NCBI RefSeq assembly: GCF_047948215.1
Contig: NC_134464.1
Location: 3,978,001-4,042,000 of the forward strand
Source of the DNA: Lycorma delicatula
Taxonomy: Eukaryota > Arthropoda > Insecta > Hemiptera > Fulgoridae
DNA length: 64,000 bases
Reading direction: 5' to 3'
A program made the translations under genes and the position numbers. Shown piece by piece: positions 11,612-22,289 of the stretch. Position 1 is the stretch's first letter. Every line of letters begins with the position of its first letter. A model generated the notes under the pieces. It made no database searches. It saw only the letters and a list, made by a program, of their open reading frames with translations, and was not told the DNA's origin.

Positions 11612-11734
11612 CAGGGCGTTTCAAAATGAATATAGGGGTTTTAAAGTTATGTAATATTGTTAAGTTTTATTTACGTTGATAAATTATACATGAAATGAAA
11701 GAGTAACAGTTTTTCCTATAAATGTTCAATGCGA
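11612..11734 (-). mobile_element. Tc3-like DNA transposon, 3' terminal piece
   Basis: The block starts after a TA dinucleotide (11610-11611) with CAGGGCGTTTCAAAATG, the type of end seen in Tc3-like transposons whose transposase carries a DUF4817-type N-terminus. On the minus strand the last codons RIEHL and a stop (11716-11718) match the end of that transposase family, followed by its short 3' UTR. The rest of the same gene is found at 15249-15560. The piece ends at the target duplication GTTCAATGCGA (11724-11734) of the intervening retroelement. Confidence 0.75.
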
Positions 11735-12010
11735 ACGTCTTGACCCGGGTGGAAAATACCCGCCATGTGACAGATCCGGCTGTCACGCCATCCCCTCCGT
11801 GCCTAGTCCTTTGGGGCTTCACCGGAGGTTATCTTCAAAAGCGTCAAGACATTCCAGTCTGGCCGCTGTTAAGATTCCACTAGCGACATTCCCATCGGTA
11901 TACCGCGCCTAACGCGGATCCAAGCAACAATAATCTTAATAGGTCAAACAGGACTGTTTGATTGAGCTGATCTACAATCCTAACCGAGCGAGGGTGAGCC
12001 CAGCACGTAA
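11735..12010 (-). repeat. GC-rich 3' block of the non-LTR element with stem-loops
   Basis: The sequence resembles 60590-60740, the 3' UTR of the retrotransposon at 60.3-62.8 kb: both have a CCTCCG...CGGAGG hairpin followed by a TYATCTTC segment and a CAGTCTGGCC/CAGTCCGGCC block. Here the hairpin arms are 11794-11801 and 11820-11828. A second perfect 7 bp stem, GTGACAG (11767-11773) with CTGTCAC (11780-11786), lies closer to the 3' end. Confidence 0.65.
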
Positions 12011-12479
12011 AAACAGCCTGAAACCTGAAAACATAAAATAAACGATAAACAACAAATATAAAAAATCATAAACTAAAAAGGCAAATCGATAAAACACAAA
12101 ACACCTAACTCGAGCCAAAACACGAAACACAGAAAAACTAGGCCAAAGGTAATTGGTAAAATAAACAAACTAGCAAAAGATCCAAAATAAACCTGAAACA
12201 AACCAGGAAAACAAAATTATCAAATACACATAAGAAGATCAACGCCTACTTCTCTGATTTGTTTAAACTCCAACAAAATTGAACACTAAAGGAAAACCAA
12301 AAATATCAAAGCCTAAAACTAATAAAATGAATAAATACACATAAAAATCAACTAACAAAACCAGACGCAAAACTGAACCTGAGCAATGTAAGCACCCTGT
12401 CCATTTAATTGACCAAATCTAATCGTTTAATGAAATGATCACCACAATATTTACTGTTCACAGAGTGCTTATGATCCTT

Positions 12480-13140
12480 CCGTAGACGTATGGAATTAAC
12501 AGAAGTCGGATCCTCTGACTTCTTTGGACCCTCCTAACCCATGTGTCCTTCATCACCACTTTTGCTCCCTAATGAGAGCCATTAATTCTTCAGACAGCCG
12601 TCGATCTAGATCATAGACAATCACTTTAGGGTCGACTTTCATGTCAGACTTTCCGACTTTAAACAAGTCAGAGATGACCCGCACAATTTCTTTGTCAGCA
12701 ATGTCGAAGGAACCCTTTTTCGTCTCTCTAATATTAGAATTCTCTGGTTCTGTCTCTTTTGTCGAACGACAACCTGAAACTCGTCTCCTTCATCTGCTTA
12801 GTTGTTTAGTAATTGCTCCCTCCTTTAGGTTGACGAACACAACCTCTGGCTGCTTACAGGACAGACTAGACTCCCCGCCTCTTCTTCAGCATCTCTGGGT
12901 ACTGTTTACGCTGAGGCAACCCCTGCTGGAGACCATGGGAGGGGCAGAAACTATCTCCTCCACAACCTGTCTCATCTCATGATTAATAGCCACCTGTTCA
13001 TAGCCTTGAGCCAGGGCCTCAATCATGGGTTTGAATTCCCTGATCTTAGGGAGAATCTTACCTTACACATTAGCTTTAGGAATTCTTTGGTTTTCCAAAA
13101 TTGCTACCAAAAAAAATTTCCAAAATGCGACCGAGAAGCA
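12480..13140 (-). pseudogene. Gag-like ORF1 remnant of a non-LTR element
   Basis: Read on the minus strand this gives GKILPKIREFKPMIEALAQG then YEQVAINHEMRQVVEEI, and after frameshifts IADKEIVRVISDLFKVGK then VDPKVIVYDLDRRLSEELMA. The charged, helical character with a SGK-L-x-K-hydrophobic start is typical of ORF1 (gag-like) proteins of R1/Jockey-type elements, which bind the element RNA. No CCHC zinc knuckles remain. Several stops and frame changes make it non-functional. The plus-strand frame at 12641-12982 is its antisense shadow. Confidence 0.5.
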
Positions 13141-13189
13141 ACAGCTGTATTTTGCTAAGAAGTCCGGTGAGTTGACTGGATAAAATTCG

Positions 13190-13480
13190 AAAAATTCAAC
13201 ATGGCAGTGCCTTGTGGCAGGCCCGATGGGATGAAACAGAGGGTGGACATTATACGCTTGATCTCTATCCAGATGTTGTTAGTTTGCTAGTCGGGTACCC
13301 TAATAAATATATGACACAATATCTTTCCGGCCATGGTGCTTTTAGGAATAGAAAATTCGGTCTGCAGACCGAATTTCTGCAAATTCGGTCTGGTAGATTC
13401 TGGGATGTGTCCTCAGTGTGGACGATTGGATGACACCTACAATGCCCTTTATGAGTGATCAAAGTACGAGTTAATGCGCA
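13190..13480 (+). pseudogene. Non-LTR ORF2 C-terminal fragment (opposite strand)
   Basis: Plus-strand coding remains: WQARWDETEGGHYTLDLYPD then YMTQYLSGHGAFRNRKFGL, and after a short insertion VDSGMCPQCGRLDD. These are the W-x-x-W, GHGAF and CPxC features at the C-terminus of R1/Jockey-type ORF2 proteins, downstream of the reverse transcriptase. The piece lies on the opposite strand to the surrounding gag-like remnants. Between GL and VDSG there is a 28 bp insertion built of an inverted and a direct copy of the preceding 12 bases (13365-13392), which shifts the frame. Confidence 0.75.
13353..13392. repeat. 24 bp perfect palindrome plus direct copy
   Basis: The 12-mer AAATTCGGTCTG occurs forward at 13353-13364, as its reverse complement at 13365-13376 and forward again at 13381-13392, with CTGC between. 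The protein alignment described for 13190-13480 shows that one forward copy is ancestral and the other 28 bases are inserted. Confidence 0.95.
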
Positions 13481-13908
13481 CGGAGACGATCTGTTGCCTT
13501 GATCTTATCGGGTCGGCTTTGGATCTCAGTGTAAACCGGAGGAGCCAAGCCAAACGAGTAATAGTCGTGATTTTTATAGTGTACTTGACAAAGGAAAGAA
13601 TCGCTGAGGAGATCTAGAGCCCTGCTTGGATATTTATTATATTCTGTTTTTGTTTTATAAATTATTTTTTTGTCCTTTGTTTCCACGTTACTGTGTTATT
13701 ATTGTTCCGTGTAATATTTTTATGTTTCGTGTTGCGTGTTGAACTCACTTTTACCTTCTACGGGTAGGTAGTTCAGTTTCTTTGTTTAGGTAAGTCCTTT
13801 CGGTTTTACTTTAAGACTGTACGATGCGTTTCGTTTTGAGTTCATTAAATAGTAGTCACTCGTGGCAATCGCATCGGTGGCATCCTGGCCGAGGCGGACT
13901 GGAATATG

Positions 13909-14805
13909 TCAAACCTCGATGAAACCGGTGTAAAGCCCACGGATGGGGTGGCGGAGGGTGTCTTCCTCTACGGGGGTCACGATGGCCATAATCCTTACAC
14001 CCTTCGGGGTTTCCAGCACGGTGACATTTCTTAACCCCTTCTTTCTAGCCTCCAGATTTTTCATCACCTCATCCTTAAAGGATGAGTCAGTAACTCCCTC
14101 AGGCTTATCGATAACCATTTCCTTCGGTTTCGACGCTTTTAGAACTTCAGAGGCTAGCCTCTTAGTCGGCAACGAATCGGACCGCTGTCGCCACCCATAT
14201 CAGCCCTAAAGCCTTCAATATATTCTCTTCAGCCTGTCTACCTGTTTGACTATCAGCAGGTGCAAGATCCGCGACCTCCGAACCCGAGACATAACATATG
14301 CCGCGTACTTTTCTTTAACATTCTCGAGTCCCCCGCGACGTCTTCGACTTCGACACAGTGGCTATTAAACATCTCGGTTACTTCAGTAATGACATCATTT
14401 AAGATAACATCAGAAGATGCAATTCGCGTCTCTGACTCTTTCAGTACCGCTGCCTCTGGCTTCTTTGCCTTCTTCGGCGGAGGACCTGCTTGGCTTACTA
14501 GTTGCAGGACGAATCAACTCCTCCATTTACTCTGCCTCTGAATAAAAATTCGAAATCTTTCGGCCTTGAGCTACCTTATCGTTTTTCTCCTTCTCTTTCT
14601 TTAGCTTCCTTTAGCTTCTCTCTCCTTCTGCCGCATCTCGTGTCGGTTTCTTCTACAGTTTTTATCGTACTCGGCTTGCACTTTAGATATATGCATCTTT
14701 AGAATTTTTTTCGCTTGCGCTTCCTTTCTCCAGAAAGGCAGCGCCTCGGAGAACGTGATTCCTTCATCTGCCTCGGATTCACTACTCGTGCTAAGATAAA
14801 TAAAA
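13909..14805 (-). pseudogene. Gag-like ORF1 of a non-LTR element
   Basis: From about 14805 down, the minus strand reads YLSTSSESEADEG then ITFSEALPFWRKEAQAKKIL, continuing with a lysine and arginine rich segment (HEMRQKEREAKGS). After frame changes come DVILNDVITEVTEMFN and, at 13909-14172, KASKPKEMVIDKPEGVTDSS followed by EVMKNLEARKKGLRNVTVLE. The acidic start, basic coiled-coil-like middle and a VxxxPEG-type block before a zinc-knuckle region are the usual layout of ORF1 in R1/Jockey-type retrotransposons. The zinc knuckles themselves are not visible. Stops and frameshifts break it. Confidence 0.6.
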
Positions 14806-15248
14806 TACTAACAAGCTGAATGTCCAAACAGTACCGACCGATAAAGGCTACTAAAAACAAAACAACCGATCAAAACGCACCTTAACGTAAACAAAACCGA
14901 TTAGATGAACAAAGATGGCTACCGTTGCTAGGCTGTAACTAACGAAAACAACGGTGTTAATGAACCTCAACTAACTAAAATAAAAATATAAAACAAATCG
15001 CTTATAACAACAGAGAAAACAAAAAAAACCCTAAAACGAAAACAACTAGTTACCGCCATCCACACATAACCGAGATAGTCTAGGCTATCTGAGCAGTCAA
15101 AGTAAATAAATAAAAATAACCAGGAATATTATAACACAAACAACGAAACTTCGAAGCAAAAATAAACTATAAATAACCAAATATATAAAGATACAGATCA
15201 GAACTTATAAGAGACAACCGTACTCGCCAGAATCGCGTGTTGTACTAC
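14806..15248 (-). other. T-rich leader of the non-LTR element
   Basis: On the sense (minus) strand this is strongly T-rich with scattered G, has no frame, and lies between the target duplication and the gag-like start, so it is read as the 5' UTR. A compositionally similar T-rich stretch occurs at 12010-12480. Confidence 0.45.
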
Positions 15249-15560
15249 GTTCAATGCGAGCACCGTTCGTCACATTTCACACATCCACCCGATAGGAGAG
15301 TTCATCCCGTACTTCAATCGGCAAGTCGAGTTTGGAATATCCGTGCTACAGCCGCTTCGATCCTTTTTTCAAGTCGGGGAGGTCGGCCGGTAACGGTGGC
15401 GAATACTCTAGAACCTTTATAAATCCCCCGAAGAAAAACGTTATGGAGAATTTCTCTCGATCGATCGCGCACAGCGTTATGCCGGCGAGGAGGCGCACCG
15501 TCTTGTGCCGAATAAAGTTCTGCGGTTCGGATTAGGACCTATTATAACATTTCGATAGTA
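15249..15560 (-). pseudogene. Tc3-like (DUF4817-type) transposase, C-terminal part
   Basis: Minus-strand reading FFFGGFIKVLEYSPPLPADL followed by PDLKKGSKRL, DLPIEVRDELSYRVDV and NVTNGARIE. This matches the C-terminal end of Tc3-like transposases, in which FFLWGFIKD lies just after the last catalytic acidic residue. The final residues IEHL and the stop codon are 3.5 kb away at 11716-11734, separated by the retrotransposon insertion. Internal stops are present. Upstream catalytic domains are not found above 15560. Confidence 0.85.
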
Positions 15561-17739
15561 GTGAATTAAGCGATTATAAAAATCGACAAAAAACTACGAG
15601 ATTTCGCCATTTTTCAAAACTTGGGGTAGGAAGATATTTTTTAAAAATAAAATTTTTTCCGTTTTGCGAATCTAGGCGAAAGGCAACTTTCTGGGGTACA
15701 GCCATCGAAAAAAATATTTGGCCCGTCCTATTATTTTAGTAATAAAATTATTTTGATAAAACCGTTCGTTAAAACAATTAGATTCGCATAATAATTTGAT
15801 AAAACGGTAGCCTTTAATATTGTAAGCGGGTCGTAATACACGAGATACAGGGTAATTCCTTCCGTTGTAAGCAGAGTATTGTACCGAATTAGAAAAAAAT
15901 AGGAAGACCGGCAAATCCTGATCGGTATTTATACAAGTAAGTAGTACAAGCTCTACGGTTGAACCGTCAAAATAAATATTCCAAGGACTCGGCGAATCAA
16001 AGACTTTACCGCCTCTTTAATACAGATCCGATGGCACCTAGCAAAGTAATGGATCAAGGTTATCGAAAAGGGGATGGTGGCCTTGCGATAAAAGGATGAA
16101 CTACCCCGAAGAGAGACTGCGATTCGCGGTAAACATCCTCAAACAAATGTTTTCTCTTCTGGCCTTCTCCTTCGCGCACTGGATATTCATCCTACCAAAA
16201 GTCCAAATGCAAATCGCGGTATCTGTATTTAGGATGGGAGGATGACATTCTTATTAACGGTTTCGCATAGACAGATAATGTGTTCTGCAATAAATTGCCT
16301 CTCCGCTAGATACTGAAGATCCGACGAGGCTCAGCTTCCCTAAGGAAACCTCTCGCCGATCCCCACGATCGTAAAAGTATCTAATCGAACTGCGTGAAGG
16401 ACAGCTCGGCCTTGTTACGTCCTACATTCTTCCTTCCAAGTCTTTTGTTATTTTACGCCCGATTACAAACGACGATGATGAATAAACATGGATCGCAAAG
16501 GATTGAAATTTAACCGGTTTTGTTGTACTTCGATTTCTGGATCCGCATGAAAACTAACGTACGTTTAAACGCATTTACTACCTTCTTATAATTTCACTTT
16601 TAGCGCTTAACCGCGCATCGTCGTTTCAAGCCCGACGAAACGTAGAAGATATTCGGCTTTACGAGGAGATTAAATTAGTATTTTTACGTCGTCAGGCTTA
16701 TCGATAGTAGAACGGAACAAGGAATCATCTGAAAATTCCCCCCCCCCTCTTTTAGCTACCGAAATTCTTAAGAGGTTTATTTAAATCAGGGGATATACGT
16801 TTCTTTACTAGTCTAATAATCTTTTCCCTGCCCGTCAAAAAACTGAAAAATTAGTCGTATCTTGAAGAGACTCGATTCTTACGTTGACTTTTACTCCGTT
16901 CCAGATTTATTGTTTTAGGAAATCGTTTTCTCCGACATGTTATTTAATAGTATTTTAATTCTTGCGATCGTCAATTTTCATTTATAATTTGTTCGTTCGT
17001 TAAATTATTTTTCAATTGTTTATAGCTTTTCCACCGGAATAACGGGTTGTCTTTGTCCGGCGACATTGTTTTGTTGTTTAATAATTACACCCGGTTTCTG
17101 TAAGATTATAAAATATGTAAAGTGGCAAAAACAGTAATAATTTTTAAGTAGTACCTTCGTTAAATTCTTCTTCAAAATTTACTTCCTTCGGATATAAATC
17201 GCTTTGTTTACAATCCAAACATTTATTTGATGTCTGTACGCAGTGCGATTGTTATTGGATTTCATTATACGGTTACCGCGGTAACGTATTCGCCAGTTAT
17301 GTAATATATCTTGTTTTGATTGTTGTTGCGGCGAAGTAAGACATGGTTTATCGCAGTAGCTTTATCTGCGTAATTTTGAAATTTTTTTTTAACGGGCGCT
17401 AATAATTATTTAACATTCTATTCCGTGTTATTAGAGCGAGCTTGTTTAATCGAATAGGGATAGAAATTGAAGAAATACGTTACAAAATGTTTATTGAAAA
17501 TGCGATGCGTTTTCTTCAAAACAAAAGGAGACAGGATTATTGAAAACGGGCGACCTAAATTTTAATGTTTATTTGACTTATTTTTCTTTTAGTAAAACTC
17601 GAGCTCCAAAAAAAAAATTATCTAATATGCGTTTATTTCATTATAATTTTTCGATAACTTGTTGATAATTTAAGTAACATTTTGATAATTTCTGCCGTTT
17701 CAGTCAAGTTCTGTTAGTTTTCAGTTCATCTTATATACG
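15561..17739. other. Non-coding DNA, one GC-elevated stretch
   Basis: About 15960-16440 has more even base composition than its flanks and could be an old repeat, but I see no protein motif, terminal repeat or second copy in the window. The rest is AT-rich. A run of 10 C occurs at 16738-16747. The minus-strand frame 15672-15914 is not recognisable. Confidence 0.5.
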
Positions 17740-18180
17740 AGGATTATTCCAACAAAAAAAAATATCTGGCGGTCTTGGCCGCATAAGTCTTCCTGAAGCG
17801 GTGCTATTAAACTGTTGAATTAAAAAAAACATTCTGCTGTGGTAGTCATCACGCAAACACCAATTTTTTAAAAGGGTGACCATTTTCACCGCGGCATATT
17901 CGGTTCTTCTTGCGGCCTTGTCACTAAAACACGACTTGCACCTCGATCCTATTCCGTCTACTACGAGTTGAAATAAGCCGACTACACTGTATAGTTTTTT
18001 TTCGATCTAATTCTTTCAGTTGAAATCGTATTAATTTTAATTTTTTTTCACTAAATTTTAACTTTTTTGTAAATGTATCTCTAAAGCGATCGCTGTTGCT
18101 AGTTGAAGCTACGAATAAGTCTGAAAAGGATGATTTTCTAGGCGAACGGGTTAAACGGTCTTTCACTTCCTAAGGGGTTT
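17740..18180 (-). pseudogene. Tc1/mariner-superfamily transposase fragment with internal deletion
   Basis: The minus strand reads VKDRLTRSPRKSSFS, then FTKKLKF, then LKELDRKKTIQCSR, a pattern found after the N-terminal helix-turn-helix of Tc3-like transposases (RLTRSPRKS...VQELKExDxxKR). After frame changes it continues with RTEYAAV, LKNWCLR and finally LMRPRPPDIFF, which corresponds to the GLWPPRSPDL motif near the C-terminus. The DNA between those motifs in an intact gene is shortened here, so part of the catalytic core is deleted. It is of the same broad family as 39440-40420. Confidence 0.7.
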
Positions 18181-18344
18181 CTGCAGTTAAATGACTATAA
18201 ACCCGGGCCCATTTTTGGCTTTATTTACTCCCTTGTCTCAAAATATATCTACATAACTAACATGCCGGTTAAATCTCGACCGGTGCTTGTCTATTCGCTC
18301 GTTTGAAAGGTTTACGAACAAATGTTTTGCGATAAACCGCAACG

Positions 18345-18370
18345 TGTCACGTTCAACCTTGAACGTGACA
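18345..18370. repeat. Perfect 12 bp inverted repeat with 2 bp centre
   Basis: TGTCACGTTCAA (18345-18356), CC, then TTGAACGTGACA (18359-18370). The arms match exactly. The surrounding 18280-18480 has raised GC content but no recognised element. Confidence 0.9.
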
Positions 18371-18501
18371 AAAGCTGACGCGCTCAAAGAAATTTATACC
18401 GCCTATGACGATTATTTCAATCGTCACTTGCAGGGAACCTTGAGCGCATTATTGCCGTGCGACTAATAGAGTAATGAATAATTTACGCGAGCGAAAGTTA
18501 T

Positions 18502-18793
18502 AACCCAGGTCGGTCTAGCGGTGAACCCGTCATCGTAAATCAACTGATTTCGAAGTCGAGAGTTCCAAGGTTCAAATTCTTCTAAAAGCAGTTATAAGGA
18601 TTTGAATATTATATCGTGGATATCGGTGTTCTTTGACGGTCGGGTTTCAATTATAACCACACATATCACGAACGGTCGACCAGAGACCGTACACTTCATT
18701 TACTACATTCATATGTTTCGTTCTTATTCATCCTCTGAAGTAATACGTTACGGTGGTTCCGGAGGCTAAACAGAAAAAACAAAGAAAAGGCCT
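18502..18793 (+). mobile_element. tRNA-derived SINE, diverged copy
   Basis: Same family as 5757-6058 but older: the head keeps GGTCGGTCTAGCGGTGAAC and GAAGTCGAGAGTTCCAAGGTTC, the body GTGTTCTTTGACGGTCGGG and the end GGAGGCTAAACAG. It is flanked by AAGTTAT at 18495-18501 and 18794-18800, a short but plausible target duplication. Confidence 0.85.
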
Positions 18794-18800
18794 AAGTTAT

Positions 18801-19646
18801 GCTTCATTCTTTTTTAAACGTTTGTTAAATCAGGGTTCGAGTGTTTTTCGTTGAAGTGAATTTTGTATTTTAACGTAGTATTTTTTTTAAAACGGGTTTG
18901 TTATTAATCTTATTTACTAAAGATTGACGTATGAAACGTAACGTAGTTATATATCGAGAGGTAAATATATTAGCGTAAGGAAGAGCTAATTACTTGGCTT
19001 TATTTTAAGAGAATCGAGTTGTGGTTTTCTTTTAACAAAAAAGTCTTAGTAACATAAATTTAGGAATCATTAAAACATACTTTTCTTTTTTAATACGTAT
19101 TTATTATACGTATGGAAAACTAGCTAGACGAATCGGGGGAAAATTAATTGTTTAGCAAATTAATAAATTTATCAAGAAAGTCAGGGTCTTGTTGGGATTC
19201 ACTAATTGAAACTGTACTCATAGATAAGATATCTAAAAATTGAGCTTTATTTAAAACCCTGTGTAATGAACTAGTTAAATTTTCATTATTATTATTATTA
19301 TTTTTCTCAATATACTGATGAGATTAACTCATTACTGTTATAATTTAAAATATTTCCTTTATTTATAAACCCGTTCTCCATACCTTGTTTAATTGGAATT
19401 ACGTGTACTGTACGTTTTGTTACGGCAGATTTTTCGAACATGAGAAATTTTTTTTAAGCAACTTCAACTACAGATCAAAATCGGTTCCTAATATATACTT
19501 AATACTAATATATAATATATATATATACATACATATCTTAACAACGGCGTAATGGAATTTGAAATTGCATTACCGGTAAAACGGGTGAAATGCAAAATTT
19601 GCTTACATAATTTTCCTTAATTACTTAATTCCTTACTGCTGCTACC
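18801..19646. other. AT-rich non-coding DNA
   Basis: No gene or repeat is recognised. There are short AT-dinucleotide runs near 19490-19535. Confidence 0.6.
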
Positions 19647-19648
19647 TA

Positions 19649-20428
19649 CGAGGTCAGTAAATAAAGTAATAAGACCGGTTCAGAAAAACTTCTTCTTTAC
19701 AACCCTTATACATGAACTCACCTTCGAAATAGTTCTGTTTGGAAGCCACGCAACGTTTGAAATTGTTTTCCCATATATACGGGAATATATGGCAAATATT
19801 CAAGATTCATCACCGCTAATAACATTTTTCAGAAAATCAGGATCGGTTTCAATTCGCCCTAGAAAATCGCGGCACACTTCCATCCTGTTGTTTTTCTTTT
19901 CGGTGAGATTTTTTGGGACAAATTTTGCACAAACTTTTTTCATGTCCGATTCGTTTGTCAAAATTTGAGTCTGTGGTACGGTTCAAATTCGATTCTTCTG
20001 CGATTATTCTTACGGTTAATCGCCGGTCGTACCGAATCAAGTCTCTGATTCGGTCAACAATAGTGTCGTCACTTTTTAACGTAAACGGTCTTCCAGAGCG
20101 TGAATCGTCAGCAACTAATTCCCGACCGTCTGAAAATGCTTTAAACCACCTAAAAACTTGGGCTCGTGGCAGACCGGTCATCTCCATACGTCATTTTCAA
20201 TTTTGAAAAAGTTCAGTAACATTCTCACCGAGTTTAACACACAACTTGATTGCACAACGTTGCTCGTAATTAATATCATTCGTTTTTGTAACGCACAACA
20301 AAGACTCGAAATATTAATACCTAATATAATTCAGCTGTTCATAAAACCATATGTTTACTAGTAACTTTACGGTGTTGCTACTTTGCTGCAAAAAAAAACT
20401 TGCTTCATTACTTTATTTACCGACCTCT
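19649..20428 (-). mobile_element. Internally deleted mariner element with TIRs and TA duplications
   Basis: A 780 bp mariner derivative. The ends GAGGTCAGTAAATAAAGTAA (from 19650) and, on the other strand, GAGGTCGGTAAATAAAGTAA (from 20427) are terminal inverted repeats with one mismatch over 20 bases, flanked by TA at 19647-19648 and 20429-20430. Inside, minus strand, are EQRCAIKLCVKLGENVTELF, then RAQVFRWFKAFSDGRE, DDSRSGRPFTL, DRRLTVRIIAEESNLNR, and NVISGDES with the first catalytic Asp. The reading then jumps to WENNFKRCVASKQNYFEGEF, the C-terminal end. The second and third catalytic Asp residues are deleted, and frameshifts are present. It could only move with enzyme supplied by another copy. 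Confidence 0.9.
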
Positions 20429-20430
20429 TA

Positions 20431-21769
20431 TAATAACAACGCAGAACTTAATCGTATTAGTCTAAAATTTTTTTTTTTCTTTTGGGTATATTATGAAGAA
20501 ATAGAAATTCAATTGAAGACAATATTTCGTAAACAAAATCGAATAATTAAAGATTTGATATGTAATATGCCGAAAAAAGTAGAAAGGCGTGGATAATACT
20601 TCAAACGAGTAAAGCGGTGATGGGAGGAAACTAATTATTGATGCGTTTAGCGAATCAAAAGGTTTTCCTCTGCATTTAGGGAGAAATTCGTGGGAAATCC
20701 GTGCTACAAATTTGAGAAAGAAAAATCAGTATATTTTTCTTTTTATATACGGTTTGATCTCTTTTCGTTTTATTATAGGAATCTCTACTACCACTAGCAT
20801 CGTTAATAATTTTTTTGTCGATTAAAATGTGTAGACCTACATTAATTCACTTGTGACGGGTGTAATGAGATCAGTTATCAGAATTTTTTTATAAATTTAT
20901 TTTATCCGGTCTTCATTTTTTAGATAACGTTTTTTATTTAGTATAATATATATCGAGTCTGTTTTTTGTTTTTTGTAAATTAAAAAGCGTATTAAAGAAT
21001 GAAGTGCTTCATTCTGTTTCGATGTTCCGTGTTAAAAAAAAATTATTGATTTCCTTTTAATTTAACTGCAGAAGTGGTTCTGTTTTAATTATTATTCTTC
21101 TTTATAAGAAACGTAACCTTTTTAAACTTCTTTCTGTGTTTGTCCAGTTTAATATAATTAAACGGTATCCAATTCGGATGTCTTTGAACTTTGGTGTAGG
21201 ATTAAGGATTTTCTTCGTCTGCTTTTTTCTTTCGTATTCTTTTTTTATTTCTTAATTGACTTCTGTTCAATAAATTATTCGGCAAACTTCATCTCGTTAA
21301 TGATTTTTTTCTTTTTATCTCTTAACCGCCTATTTCAGTCTTTCGTTTTTTCTCCTGTATTCAACACCTAACCTCTGATATTAAGTTCCGGAATTCTAGT
21401 TTTAAATCGATAGAAGTTTTACGTTACAATTTATATTTTATTTTCCTTATTCGAAAAGTATTTAATTAAGGAACTAGTTCGTGTTTTATTATTCGGTTGT
21501 ACAACCGAATTATGAACGATTCAAAAACAAACCGATGACTGATCACTTAACTTGTATAACCATTGTAAGCGCAATTCGCGCAGGTCTACAATTTTTTAAC
21601 AAAAAAGAAAATGAAACGGTTAATGAGTAAAATCGGACCGTGGGATGGAAATGGAAGGGATTTTCGAAAAAAAACAAAATATTGCTGTAATCTTTCTATT
21701 AATTAAAATATCGGATTCGTTTAAAGTTCCTACTATTCTTTGGATAAGGGCCTAAAAGTTATCCAAGTA
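20431..21769. other. AT-rich non-coding DNA
   Basis: No gene or repeat is recognised. The reading frame at 20351-20596 overlaps the mariner end and low-complexity DNA and is not called. Confidence 0.6.
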
Positions 21770-22289
21770 AAGTTTTTTGACATCACCTACTGTTGGCTCA
21801 GGGGGTGAAAAAATGGGGTTTCGAAGACAAAAAAATCATACCTCCCTTATAATAGGCACAACATCGAATCTGTTTATAAAGCTGTCGTTAGTCCTCTATA
21901 CATTACCTAAGACTTTTGACTGAAACAGTTTTTGATATGACCAACCGTTACGGCAAGGGGTGACTAAAACACGTTGCTGGAACTGTAAGAAAATGGGCCT
22001 TGCGGTATCGACCAATTTTTTTATTTTTCTTAACTTTTATCTTTTTTATTTCCTACTAAGCGCTGGTGAAATCTACGCCTTCCGGCGTGCCGAAAGGGAT
22101 TTTTTTTATATCCTTCGGTTGCAGTTGGATTAGCCTTTTATGAACGGGATTTTTTTTCCTGAGCGTCTACGGTTGGTAGGACGGGACCCGCGCTTCTATT
22201 ACGCTTGGGTGGGGTCATTAGGAGTGGGGAGAGCCGGCCATTCCACACTCCCAACCGATTCGGGGCTGCGCAAAGCATAATTATAAGTT
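21770..22289. repeat. Unclassified GC-elevated block, probably an old repeat
   Basis: About 500 bases with composition quite unlike the flanks, containing CGCCTTCCGGCGTGCCGAAA, GGGTGGGGTCATTAGGAGTG and CCACACTCCCAACCGATTCG. No coding frame survives. There is no second copy in the window, so calling it a repeat rests on composition and on its position directly upstream of a mariner. Confidence 0.4.

Larger units (their letters stand above)
11735..15248 (-). mobile_element. 3.5 kb rearranged non-LTR retrotransposon insertion
   Basis: This whole segment lies between two copies of GTTCAATGCGA (11724-11734 and 15249-15259) and splits a transposase gene, so it entered as one insertion or as successive insertions within one. 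From 15248 downwards on the minus strand it has a T-rich leader, an ORF1 (gag-like) remnant, a plus-strand ORF2 piece, a second gag-like remnant, another T-rich stretch and a GC-rich 3' block like that of the element at 60.3-62.8 kb. Most of ORF2 is missing. The composition (GC-rich coding parts, no ORF2 palm domain) suggests an internally deleted non-LTR element with a later insertion or inversion. Confidence 0.7.
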
